From contig JALHOL010000005.1 of assembly GCA_022843025.1 (NCBI GenBank), forward strand, positions 62,001-126,000: a DNA stretch of 64,000 bases, given 5' to 3'. Every line of letters starts with the position of its first letter. Within the stretch, counting starts at the first letter, position 1. The notes under the pieces are model-generated. The model was not told the origin of the DNA. It saw nothing but the letters and a program-made list of their open reading frames with translations, and did not search any database. Positions 47,179-55,445 of the stretch are shown piece after piece. The position numbers and the translations under genes are program-made. This DNA comes from Paracoccaceae bacterium (GTDB lineage Bacteria; Pseudomonadota; Alphaproteobacteria; Rhodobacterales; Rhodobacteraceae).

Positions 47179-47217
47179 CATCTACAGCATGAAGGCTTAA
47201 TATTCAAGATAGTGAAT
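47179..47217 (-). promoter_or_regulatory. candidate promoter with SqrR/BigR-type operator ATTC-N8-GAAT
   Basis: On the plus strand 47202-47217 reads ATTCAAGATAGTGAAT, an exact ATTC-N8-GAAT palindrome. On the minus strand the same bases supply a -35 element TTGAAT (47207-47202), then a 17-bp spacer and TAGATG (47184-47179) as a modest -10. This gives a leader of roughly 40 bases before the DUF2892 start at 47131. The operator/-35 overlap would give repression by a bound ArsR-family protein. The consensus is from memory of SqrR literature; no footprint data are implied. Confidence 0.5.
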
Positions 47218-47271
47218 GTGTAATCGTAACATCCACACCCCCGCAGGTCCGCCGAATTAACCCCAATTTTC

Positions 47272-47300
47272 TTGATTTTCTGGCCTTTTGTGCTCATATC
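47272..47300 (+). promoter_or_regulatory. candidate promoter of the cold-shock gene
   Basis: TTGATT (47272-47277), a 17-bp spacer, then CATATC (47295-47300). Transcription from here would give a 5' leader of about 115 nt before ATG 47422, in keeping with the long leaders of cspA-type mRNAs. The -10 is only a partial match. Confidence 0.4.
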
Positions 47301-47421
47301 CCCGTTGCGACGTTAACTCTACTCGACTTCTGTTTCGGATTTTCCGGCCACAGCATCGACCAGGCTGACGGGGCCAGGCCGCCGCACAGTGCGGGCGGCA
47401 GACTTGACAGGAGACTTCACG

Positions 47422-47628
47422 ATGGCCAAGGGCACCGTGAAATGGTTCAATGAAACCAAAGGCTACGGCTTCATCGCCCCGGAAGGCGGCAAGAAGGACG
47501 TGTTCGTTCACATCACCGCACTGGAACGTGCAGGCCTGCGCGGCCTGAAAGACGGCCAGGCTGTGACCTTCGATATCGAAGCCGGCCGTGACGGTCGCGA
47601 ATCGGCGACCAACCTCTCGCTGTCCTGA
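47422..47628 (+). CDS. cold-shock protein, CspA family
   Basis: 68-residue single-stranded nucleic-acid-binding protein of the five-stranded OB fold. RNP1 KGYGFIAP and RNP2 VFVHITAL are both present, with the KWFN start motif. It acts as an RNA chaperone in the cytoplasm. AGGAG lies 9 nt before ATG 47422 (the frame is open a little further upstream, without family match). It has its own leader and a strong terminator, so it is monocistronic. Confidence 0.95.
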   Translation: MAKGTVKWFNETKGYGFIAPEGGKKDVFVHITALERAGLRGLKDGQAVTFDIEAGRDGRESATNLSLS

Positions 47629-47654
47629 TCCACAGCGAAAGATCCGATCCAGCC

Positions 47655-47691
47655 AAGGGCGCAACGCAACCCGTTGCGCCCTTTCGCTTTT
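47655..47691 (+). terminator. rho-independent terminator of the cold-shock gene
   Basis: Perfect inverted repeat GGGCGCAACG / CGTTGCGCCC with a 5-nt loop, extended by AA/TT pairs to 12 bp, followed by TTTCGCTTTT. It begins 27 bp after the stop codon. Confidence 0.85.
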
Positions 47692-47787
47692 CCGGGGATG
47701 GCAGTGTCGCGCGCTGCGCCGAACGCGACATGCCGGGCAGTCGAAATCGCCTAGCCAAGGCCGTCGCTCTGCCCCAAACTTCCGCCC

Positions 47788-48732
47788 ATGACGCAGCCCG
47801 ATTACGCCCGGATCATTGACGCACCGACCTGGGACTTCATCCGCAGGTCCGAAGCCGCCTATCCCCCCGATACCGCCAGCCTGACCATCGCCCAGCAACG
47901 CGCGATCTATGATGGCATGTGCCGCGCCTTCCATCGCGGCTATCCGCCCGGTGTCACGGCCCAGGACCGCCCTTTCGGCGGCGTCCCCTGCCGCCACTAC
48001 CCCGGCCACGGTGGCACCGTCATCTACTTCCACGGCGGGGGTTTCGTTGTGGGTGGCCTGCACAGCCATGATGATGTCTGCGCCGAAATCCGCGCCGAAA
48101 CCGGCTTTCATGTCGTCTCTGTCGACTACCGCCTTTGCCCCGAACACCCCCACCCCGCCGCCTTCGATGATGCCTGTACCGCCACCCGCGCCATTGCAGC
48201 AGAGTTGCCCGCGCCGCTCCTGCTGGCAGGTGACAGCGCCGGTGGAAACCTCGCGGCTGCCACCGCCCATGCGATTGGCCGCAAAGGGAATTTTGGTATT
48301 CGCGGTCAGGTTCTGATCTACCCCGGTCTCGGCGGAAACATGGATGCAGGGTCCTACCTTACCCATGCCAATGCCCCGATGCTCAGCCGCGATGACGTGC
48401 AGTTCTACGCCGCCATCCGCCACGGCAACGCCCCAGAACCCGTGCCAGACCCCAGCTTTGCGCCGTTGTCTGACAGCGACTTCAGCCACCTGCCCCCCAC
48501 CCTCGCCATCGCCGCCGAATGCGATCCGCTGGCCGATGACGCCACCACCTACGCCGCCCGCATCACCGCCGCCGGGGGAACGGCAAGGGCCGTCACCGAG
48601 CCCGGCCTCGTCCACGGCTACCTTCGCGCCCGCGCCACAGTGCCCCGCGCCGCCACCAGTTTTGCCCGCATCACCCGCACCCTCACCGCCATGGCCAACG
48701 GCACATGGCCCGAACCCGAGGCCCCCATATGA
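47788..48732 (+). CDS. alpha/beta hydrolase, hormone-sensitive-lipase (Aes) family esterase
   Basis: 314-residue carboxylesterase. The oxyanion-hole motif FHGGGFVVGG is at residues 81-90, the nucleophile Ser150 in GDSAGGN, the acid in ECDPLADD and the base in VHGYL. No signal peptide, so cytoplasmic. It overlaps the next gene by 4 bp (ATGA), making a two-gene unit with a class II aldolase. Substrate probably a small acyl ester; the pairing suggests it releases an alcohol or lactone that the aldolase handles. Confidence 0.87.
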   Translation: MTQPDYARIIDAPTWDFIRRSEAAYPPDTASLTIAQQRAIYDGMCRAFHRGYPPGVTAQDRPFGGVPCRHYPGHGGTVIYFHGGGFVVGGLHSHDDVCAEIRAETGFHVVSVDYRLCPEHPHPAAFDDACTATRAIAAELPAPLLLAGDSAGGNLAAATAHAIGRKGNFGIRGQVLIYPGLGGNMDAGSYLTHANAPMLSRDDVQFYAAIRHGNAPEPVPDPSFAPLSDSDFSHLPPTLAIAAECDPLADDATTYAARITAAGGTARAVTEPGLVHGYLRARATVPRAATSFARITRTLTAMANGTWPEPEAPI

Positions 48733-49478
48733 ACGCCCCGATCCCGAACCTGACCCATTGGCAGGAACGCTGCGACATGGCCGCCGCCTTCCGCTGGACC
48801 GCCCGCCTGAACATGCATGAGGCGGTGGCGAACCACTTCTCCCTTGCCATAAACCCCGAAGGCACACGCTTCCTGATCAACCCGAATGGCCGTCATTTCA
48901 GCAGGATAACCGCCTCCAGCCTGATCGAGATTGATGCCAACGATCCCGCCACCATGGCCCGCCCAGATGCCCCCGACCCAACGGCATGGGGTTTGCACGG
49001 GTCCATCCATCGCGCCCTGCCCCATGCCCGCTGCGTGATGCATGTCCATTCCATCCACGCCACCGTTCTGGCCAGCCTTGCGGATTCGCGCCTTCCCGCC
49101 ATCGACCAGAACAGCGCCATGTTCCACAACCGCCTGGTGGTGGATGACCACTACGGCGGCATGGCGTTCGAAGAAGAAGGCGCCCGCTGCGCCACGCTGC
49201 TGGCCGATCCCAAGACAACCGTTATGGTCATGGGCAATCACGGTGTTCTTGTAGTCGGACAAACTGTGGCCGATGCGTTCAACCGCCTTTACTACTTTGA
49301 ACGCGCGGCCGAGACCTATATCCGCGCCTTGCAAACCGGCCGCCCCCTGCGCGTGCTGCCCGATGACATCGCCGAAAAGACCGCCCAGGAATGGGAGGCA
49401 TATCCCGGCTTTGCCGAGGTGCACCTGCGCGAATTGCGCGCGATCCTTGATACAGAGGCTGGCGATTACGCGGCCTAA
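48729..49478 (+). CDS. class II aldolase/adducin family protein
   Basis: 249-residue protein of the fuculose-phosphate aldolase/adducin fold. Zinc-binding histidines lie in CVMHVHSIHATVL (about 99-111) and a third in MGNHGVLVVGQTV (about 165). The N-terminal substrate loop NHFSLAI matches the family. The family includes aldolases, epimerases and decarboxylases for sugar acids. Coupled to the upstream esterase; it ends 6 bp from the convergent phosphodiesterase-like gene. Substrate not inferable. Confidence 0.82.
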   Translation: MNAPIPNLTHWQERCDMAAAFRWTARLNMHEAVANHFSLAINPEGTRFLINPNGRHFSRITASSLIEIDANDPATMARPDAPDPTAWGLHGSIHRALPHARCVMHVHSIHATVLASLADSRLPAIDQNSAMFHNRLVVDDHYGGMAFEEEGARCATLLADPKTTVMVMGNHGVLVVGQTVADAFNRLYYFERAAETYIRALQTGRPLRVLPDDIAEKTAQEWEAYPGFAEVHLRELRAILDTEAGDYAA

Positions 49479-49484
49479 GCCGCG

Positions 49485-50321
49485 CTATCCCACCATGAAA
49501 GGTGCGGCTTGCATGGTGGCCGGAACTGTCACCCCCATCCGCGTCAGGATGGACGGCGCCAGCGCCAACTGGTCCAACACCACATCGCGGGGCGGCATGT
49601 CAGAACCGCCAAAGTAGTAAAAGGCAAAGTCCTGCTGCAATTCGCCCGTCCCGCCATGATGGCCACGTGCATCCTGCCCGTGGTCCGCCGTGACGATCAC
49701 CTCATACCCGGCATTCCGCCAGCGATGGATGAACGGGGCCAACTGCTCATCCAGCAGATAGCAGGCGTGGTCCATCTGCGCACAGTCGTGGAAATAGCGG
49801 TGTCCCATGCTGTCCAGCGTGCAGGAATGATAGATACCGTAGTCGATCCCTTTCACCTCACACAGCCTTGTCAGGGTGGCGAAAAGGTCGTGATCTGACG
49901 GGGTCATCTGGTTGTCATGGCCATAGCCCGCCATGGTGTGAAACCGCCCGTGATGGATCGGCCCCGCGTCTTCGTCATATTCGATATCGCGCACGGTATC
50001 GAAAGGCGCGCGCTGAAAGAATTCTGACCAGAAGGAATGCGTCACCGCCCCCGTCCGCCGCCCCGCCTTGGCCAGTTCGGAAAACACATCCGGCAGGTCA
50101 ATCTTGCGCACCGCTTGATTGCCCCAAATCCCATGCACCTGCGGCGGCACCCCCGTATGGATCGACGCGTAACACGAGGCCGAAGTTGAAGGCAGCACCG
50201 CCCGCATCCGCCAAACCCGCGCCTCGCCGGATTGGACCCAGCCTTCCAGATTGCCGAACAGACGCCGCCAGTTGCGATAGGGCACGCCATCAATGATGAT
50301 CAAAAGCAGCTTGCGCGCCAT
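49485..50321 (-). CDS. alkaline-phosphatase-superfamily hydrolase (nucleotide pyrophosphatase/phosphodiesterase type)
   Basis: 278-residue metal-dependent hydrolase: N-terminal LLLIIIDGVPYRNW (metal Asp), the nucleophile region VLPSTSASCYASIHTG (about 43-58) and TADHGQDARGHHG (about 210) with metal ligands. It has no signal peptide, so it acts in the cytoplasm, probably on an imported phosphorylated or sulfated compound. It shares one base with the stop of the ABC ATPase gene (TGATG) and is last in the importer operon. Confidence 0.8.
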   Translation of the reverse strand: MARKLLLIIIDGVPYRNWRRLFGNLEGWVQSGEARVWRMRAVLPSTSASCYASIHTGVPPQVHGIWGNQAVRKIDLPDVFSELAKAGRRTGAVTHSFWSEFFQRAPFDTVRDIEYDEDAGPIHHGRFHTMAGYGHDNQMTPSDHDLFATLTRLCEVKGIDYGIYHSCTLDSMGHRYFHDCAQMDHACYLLDEQLAPFIHRWRNAGYEVIVTADHGQDARGHHGGTGELQQDFAFYYFGGSDMPPRDVVLDQLALAPSILTRMGVTVPATMQAAPFMVG

Positions 50322-51952
50322 CAGTTGCCTGCGCTTTCCATCCTGCGATGGGCCAGCACCGCTTCCAACCAGCCCAACCGCATCTCGGGAACCGACGACA
50401 GCAACAGGTCGGTGTAATCATCAAAGGGCGGCGTAAGCACGTCCGTCTTTGATCCGTACCGCACCACTTGGCCCCGATACATCACGGCGATCTTGTCTGC
50501 GATGGCCTTCACCGTGGCCAGATCATGGGTGATGAACAGATAGGCGACATGCGCCTCGGCCTGCAAATTCAGCAACAGCTTCAGAATGCCATCCGCCACC
50601 AGCGGGTCCAGCGCCGAAGTCACCTCATCGCAGATGATCAGCTTGGGCTGCGCCGCCAGCGCGCGCGCAATGCAGACGCGCTGCTTCTGCCCACCCGAAA
50701 GCTCTGCTGGGTAACGGTCGATATAGCCTTTCCCCATCTCGATCTGGTCAAGCAAATCCTGCACCCGCTTGCGCTTGGCCTCGCCCGTCATGCCGAAATA
50801 GAACTCAAGCGGCCGCCCGATGATCGTGCCCACGGTCTGGCGCGGGTTCATGGCCACATCGGCCATCTGATAGATCATCTGCAACTCGCGCAGATCATCC
50901 TTGCTGCGGTCCTTCAGCCCGGCGCTCAGCGTGCGCCCGGCAAAAGTGATCCGCCCCTGGCTGGGTGGCAGCAGGCCCGTGATCGCCCGCGCCAGCGTGG
51001 ATTTCCCCGATCCGCTTTCGCCCACCACTGCCAGTGTCTGCCCGGCAGGCAAATCGACCGTGACATTCTTCAGCACATCGAAATTCGTCCCCGAATAGCG
51101 GGCGGTCACATTCTGCACCGAAAGGATTGGCGGCGCCTCGGCCTTTTCCACATGGTCGATGGAGCGGACGGAAACCAGCGCGCGGGTGTAATCCTCATGC
51201 GGTTCGGTGATGATCTGCTTTACCGGGCCGTATTCCACCTTCTTGCCTTGCCGCAGGACCAGAATATCGTCGGCCACTTGCGCCACCACGGCCAGATCAT
51301 GCGTGATATACAGCGCGGCCACCCCGGTATCGTGGATCGCCTCCTTGATTGCAGCCAGCACCTCGATCTGCGTTGTCACGTCAAGCGCAGTGGTGGGTTC
51401 GTCAAAGATCACCAGATCGGGTTTCGGGCACAGCGCCATTGCCGTCATTGCCCGCTGCAACTGCCCGCCTGATACCTGATGTGGATAGCGGCTCCCGAAA
51501 CTCTCCGGGTTCGGCAAGCCCAGCTTTGCAAACAGCATGACGGCGCGCTTTTCCACCTCGGCCCGGCCCATCAGGCCATGGGTCAACGTGGTCTCAATCA
51601 CTTGTTCCATCAACCGCTTTGCCGGGTTGAAAGCCGCCGCCGCCGATTGGGCGACATAGGTCACTTCCCGCCCGCGCAGCGCACGCAAACCTGCGGGGTT
51701 CATGCCCCGGATGTTGCGCCCGTTCAGCAGGATCTCGCCCCCCGTCAGGCGCACGCCGCCCCGGCCATAGGCCATGGCCGACAGACCGATGGTCGACTTG
51801 CCCGCCCCGGATTCCCCGATCAGCCCCAGCACTTTGCCCTTGGCCACGCTGACAGACACGTCATCCACCAGCACCACATCACGCGGCGGCTCACCCGGCG
51901 GGTAGCTCGTCGCCTCGATCCGCAGGTTCCGTATCTCTAGCAATTCAGCCAC
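50321..51952 (-). CDS. dual-domain peptide-type ABC importer ATPase (DppD-DppF fusion)
   Basis: 543-residue protein with two complete ATPase domains (about 1-255 and 270-530). Walker A motifs GESGAGKST and GESGSGKST, signatures VSGGQLQRA and LSGGQKQRV, Walker B VIFDEPTTALD and IICDEVTSALD, and a switch histidine in each ITHD. This fused layout is common in oligopeptide/opine/glutathione-type importers. It overlaps the upstream permease gene by 8 bp. Confidence 0.92.
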   Translation of the reverse strand: MAELLEIRNLRIEATSYPPGEPPRDVVLVDDVSVSVAKGKVLGLIGESGAGKSTIGLSAMAYGRGGVRLTGGEILLNGRNIRGMNPAGLRALRGREVTYVAQSAAAAFNPAKRLMEQVIETTLTHGLMGRAEVEKRAVMLFAKLGLPNPESFGSRYPHQVSGGQLQRAMTAMALCPKPDLVIFDEPTTALDVTTQIEVLAAIKEAIHDTGVAALYITHDLAVVAQVADDILVLRQGKKVEYGPVKQIITEPHEDYTRALVSVRSIDHVEKAEAPPILSVQNVTARYSGTNFDVLKNVTVDLPAGQTLAVVGESGSGKSTLARAITGLLPPSQGRITFAGRTLSAGLKDRSKDDLRELQMIYQMADVAMNPRQTVGTIIGRPLEFYFGMTGEAKRKRVQDLLDQIEMGKGYIDRYPAELSGGQKQRVCIARALAAQPKLIICDEVTSALDPLVADGILKLLLNLQAEAHVAYLFITHDLATVKAIADKIAVMYRGQVVRYGSKTDVLTPPFDDYTDLLLSSVPEMRLGWLEAVLAHRRMESAGN

Positions 51953-52760
51953 CGCGCCCCCCTTTCAGGCTTGTGGTGCGCGACAGGATCCAATCCGCCA
52001 CAAGGTTCACCGAAATCGCCAAAAGTGCGATGGCCAGCGCGGGCATAAGGGCGGCGGATTTGCCGTAGATCAGCCCGTCCTTGTTTTCCTTCACCATCCC
52101 ACCCCAATCCGCCAGCGGCGGCTGGATGCCAAGGCCAAGGAAAGACAGGGTAGAGATGAACAGCACGGCAAAGATGAACCGCAGCCCGAACTCGGCCACC
52201 AGCGGCGACAAGGCGTTGGGCAATATCTCGCGGAAGATGATCCAGCTTTGTCCCTCACCGCGCAGCTTTGCTGCCTCGACATAGTCCATCACCGCAATGT
52301 CCATCGCCACGGCGCGCGACAGGCGGAACACCCGCGTCGCGTCCAAGAGCCCCATGATCAGGATCAGCACCGTCAGGTTGATGGGCAGCACCGACAGCAC
52401 CACCAGCGCCACGATCAGCGATGGAATGGCCATCATAAGATCGACCAGACGGCTTAGCCCCTGATCGACCCAGCCCCCGCGCACAGCGGCCAGAAAGCCA
52501 AGGAAAGACCCCAACCCAAAGGACAACAGGGATGAAGCCAGCGCCACGAAAATGGTGATTTGCCCGCCATGTATCATCCGGCTTAGGATATCACGACCGA
52601 TCGTATCGGTGCCCAGCCAGTGCCGGTCCGACGGCCCCTCCCAGACGCCACCGATCACGGCATCCAGTGGATAAGGCGCGATCCATTGCGCAAAGACCGC
52701 GCAAAACAGGAAGGCCCCGGTCAGGATCAGGCCAATCAGGGCGGAAAGCGGCATCTTCAT
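51945..52760 (-). CDS. peptide-type ABC importer permease (DppC-like)
   Basis: 271-residue membrane subunit with about six helices. The N-terminal hydrophobic segment is followed by DAVIGGVWEGPSDRHWLGTD, typical of DppC proteins, and the ATPase-contact EAA loop VEAAKLRGEGQSWIIFREIL. It overlaps the first permease gene by 4 bp and the ATPase gene by 8 bp. Confidence 0.92.
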   Translation of the reverse strand: MKMPLSALIGLILTGAFLFCAVFAQWIAPYPLDAVIGGVWEGPSDRHWLGTDTIGRDILSRMIHGGQITIFVALASSLLSFGLGSFLGFLAAVRGGWVDQGLSRLVDLMMAIPSLIVALVVLSVLPINLTVLILIMGLLDATRVFRLSRAVAMDIAVMDYVEAAKLRGEGQSWIIFREILPNALSPLVAEFGLRFIFAVLFISTLSFLGLGIQPPLADWGGMVKENKDGLIYGKSAALMPALAIALLAISVNLVADWILSRTTSLKGGRGG

Positions 52761-53713
52761 TTCGGGTGCCTCAGTCGCGGGTTGGCGATGATGGAAATGA
52801 CATCGGCCAGAATGTTCAGCCCGATATAGACGGCAGCAAAAATCAGCCCCACCGCCTGCACCACGGGCAGGTCACGCTTGGCCACATGGTCCACCAGATA
52901 CTGGCCCAGCGCGTTATAGCCGAACACCACCTCGACCACGACAACACCCACCACCAGATAGGCAAGATTCAACACGACCACCGAAATGATCGGCGCAATG
53001 GCATTGGGAAAGGCGTGCTGCCAGATCACCCGCATCGGTGACAGGCCCTTCAACTCGGCCGTCTCGATATAGGCCGATTGCATAACGTTCAGGATCGCCG
53101 CCCGCGTCATCCGCATCATATGGGCCAGCACCACCAGAACCAGCACAATCACCGGCAGGGCCACGGCCTGCAAACGGTCCAGAAAAGACATGCCGGGAAA
53201 CACCATCGCCACCGGCTGAAAGATCGGGATTACCTGCGTCAGCAGAAAGATCACGAAATAGGCCGCCACGAACTCCGGCAGAGAAATCGTCGACAGCGTA
53301 ATCCCGGAAATCACCTTGTCCGGCCACCGCCCGTTATAGCGCGCCGCGATCAGCCCCAGCAAAATCGCCAGCGGCACCGAAATCACCGCCGCACAAGACG
53401 CCAAGAACAACGTGTTTCCCAGCCGCTGCCCGATGGCCTGCCCGATGTCCTGCCCATTCGTCAGCGCAACGCCGAAATCCCCGGTCAGGATCCCCCCCAA
53501 CCAGTCGAAATAACGCACATAGGCAGGCCGGTTCAGGCCAAGCGATTCCCGTAGGTTGGCCAAGGCTTCTGGCGTTGCGGATTGGCCAAGAATGGCCTGC
53601 GCCACATCACCCGGCAGCGCCTCGGTGCCAAGGAAGATCAGCAGTGATACTGCAAAAAGCAGCAGCAGGCCCAGCGTTACACGCTGGGCCACGAGTTTAA
53701 GGATAGGATGCAC
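52757..53713 (-). CDS. peptide-type ABC importer permease (DppB-like)
   Basis: 318-residue membrane subunit with the DppB N-terminus (ILKLVAQRVTLGLLLLFAVS), the LRESLGLNRPAYVRYFDWL periplasmic segment and the EAA loop IETAELKGLSPMRVIWQHAF. About six helices. It starts 15 bp after the binding-protein gene and is coupled to the second permease. Confidence 0.92.
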   Translation of the reverse strand: MHPILKLVAQRVTLGLLLLFAVSLLIFLGTEALPGDVAQAILGQSATPEALANLRESLGLNRPAYVRYFDWLGGILTGDFGVALTNGQDIGQAIGQRLGNTLFLASCAAVISVPLAILLGLIAARYNGRWPDKVISGITLSTISLPEFVAAYFVIFLLTQVIPIFQPVAMVFPGMSFLDRLQAVALPVIVLVLVVLAHMMRMTRAAILNVMQSAYIETAELKGLSPMRVIWQHAFPNAIAPIISVVVLNLAYLVVGVVVVEVVFGYNALGQYLVDHVAKRDLPVVQAVGLIFAAVYIGLNILADVISIIANPRLRHPK

Positions 53714-53728
53714 CTTGCAATGGCCTGA

Positions 53729-55318
53729 TCAAGCCGTCAGCCAGCACTTGGCCAGCGCCCGCCCGTTCATCAACTCGCCGTTCGGATCGGGCAGCCAGCC
53801 GGCCACTTCTTCCCGCTTCGCTTCGACAAAGTCATTGAACATCGGGCAGATCAGACCGCCATCATCGCGCAGGATGTTCGCCATTTCGGTGTACATCGCC
53901 TTGCGCTTGGTCGAGTCCAGTTCCGCCCGTGCGGCGACCAGCAGCACGTCGAACTTGGCGTTCTTGAACTTGGTGTCGTTCCAGTCTGCGGTCGACAGAT
54001 AGGCCGTCGAATACATCTGATCCTGCACCGGACGCCCGCCCCAATAGCTCGCGCAGAAAGGTTCGACGTTCCACACGTTGGACCAGTAGCCGTCATCCGG
54101 CTCGACCTTCACCTCCAGCGGAATACCCGCCGCAGCCGCCGATTGCTGGAACAGCTGCGCCGCTTCCACCGCGCCGGGGAATGCACCGGGTGCCGTCCGC
54201 AGGATGATGGGCGAACCATCATGGCCCGATGCCTTGTAAAGCTCGGCGGCAGCGGCAGCGTCATATTCCCGCTGCGGGATCGAATCGTCGAACAGCGGAT
54301 AGGCCGCATTGATCGGGAAATCATTGCCCTTGGTGCCATAGCCACCCAGGATCTTGTCCACCATTTCCTGCCGGTTGATGGCCAGCTTCAGCGCGTTGCG
54401 CAGGTCCTTGTTGTCGAACGGTGCCTTGTCGCAATGCATGATGAACACATAATGCCCGCGTCCGGCCACATGCTCGATCGAAATGCCGGGAACGCCCTTC
54501 AAAAGCTCCACGATCTTGGGATCAACCCGGTTGATCATGTGCACCTGACCGGCCTGCAACGCAGCTGTCCGGGCCGTATTGTCGTTGATCACAAGGATTT
54601 CGACCTGATCGGCATGCGCCATCGTGCTGTCAAAGTAATTGGCGTGCCGTTCGAACACATGGCGCACGCCCGGCTCGTTCGCGACAACCTTATAGGGGCC
54701 GGCACCGATGGCCGCCGTCGGATTGTCGACCCCGCCGCCCGGCTGAATCACCAGGTGATAGTCCGCCATCAGGAACGGCAAGTCGGCATTGCCCGAGGCC
54801 AGCGTCAGGGTGACCATGTCACCTTCGGCCTTCATGTCGGAAATGCCCTGCACGATGCCCAGCGCGCCCGACTGCGATTTTTCATCCGTATGGCGGCGCA
54901 GCGTGGCGACCACATCGTCGGCGGTCACGGTCTTGCCATCGTGGAATTCCACCCCGGCGCGGATCTTGAACTTCCATTCCGTCGCATCGGCATTGGCCGA
55001 AATCTCTTCGGCGATGCGATAGTCGATCTCGCCCTTGGCGTTCACGTCGACCAGCATCTCGCCCCAGGTCATGTTGACCATGAACGGAACTTCTGACGCA
55101 GCCAGCGCGGGATCGAGCGAGTTGGTGGATTCCCCGCCCGCCATACCGGCCCGCAGCACGCCGCCCTTCACGGGTTCCTGCGCCCGCGCGGCCGAAGCCA
55201 GCAGCGTGTTGGCCATCGCGGCCGAAATCCCCATGGCCGAGGCACGGCCGAGGAATTCCCGGCGGCCCATCAGGCCACGCGCCGCGCGCTTGAGCATGTA
55301 GTCAAACTCATTGTTCAT
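53729..55318 (-). CDS. Tat-exported solute-binding protein of a peptide-type ABC importer
   Basis: 529-residue SBP family 5 (DppA/OppA) protein. The N-terminus carries a twin-arginine signal (GRREFLGR, about 18-25) followed by a hydrophobic stretch and cleavage near ASAARAQ. The mature protein has FKIRAGVEFHDGKTVTADDV (about 115) and other family motifs. Tat export implies folding before secretion. GGGAGA precedes ATG 55318. The ligand is unknown; flanking hydrolase genes suggest an ester or phosphodiester-bearing amino compound. Confidence 0.88.
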   Translation of the reverse strand: MNNEFDYMLKRAARGLMGRREFLGRASAMGISAAMANTLLASAARAQEPVKGGVLRAGMAGGESTNSLDPALAASEVPFMVNMTWGEMLVDVNAKGEIDYRIAEEISANADATEWKFKIRAGVEFHDGKTVTADDVVATLRRHTDEKSQSGALGIVQGISDMKAEGDMVTLTLASGNADLPFLMADYHLVIQPGGGVDNPTAAIGAGPYKVVANEPGVRHVFERHANYFDSTMAHADQVEILVINDNTARTAALQAGQVHMINRVDPKIVELLKGVPGISIEHVAGRGHYVFIMHCDKAPFDNKDLRNALKLAINRQEMVDKILGGYGTKGNDFPINAAYPLFDDSIPQREYDAAAAAELYKASGHDGSPIILRTAPGAFPGAVEAAQLFQQSAAAAGIPLEVKVEPDDGYWSNVWNVEPFCASYWGGRPVQDQMYSTAYLSTADWNDTKFKNAKFDVLLVAARAELDSTKRKAMYTEMANILRDDGGLICPMFNDFVEAKREEVAGWLPDPNGELMNGRALAKCWLTA

Positions 55319-55375
55319 TCTGTCGGTCTCCCTGTTGTCGGCACGGAACTTTTCTTCCCCCCGGCCGTTTTTCTT

Positions 55376-55387
55376 GATTGTCCAATC
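55376..55387. promoter_or_regulatory. GATTG-N2-CAATC palindrome upstream of the importer binding-protein gene
   Basis: Twelve-base palindrome GATTGTCCAATC, 58 bp before the binding-protein start on the minus strand, in the 127-bp gap after the CocE-type gene. Just upstream on the minus strand is an inverted repeat CCCGCG-N8-CGCGGG (55393-55412). The first is a candidate operator (GntR/FadR-like spacing); the second could partially terminate the upstream gene. No regulator gene is adjacent. Confidence 0.3.
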
Positions 55388-55445
55388 AGTAACCCGCGAA
55401 TCTTGGCGCGGGCAAAGGTTTTTTCCTACTCCAGCATCACGATTT

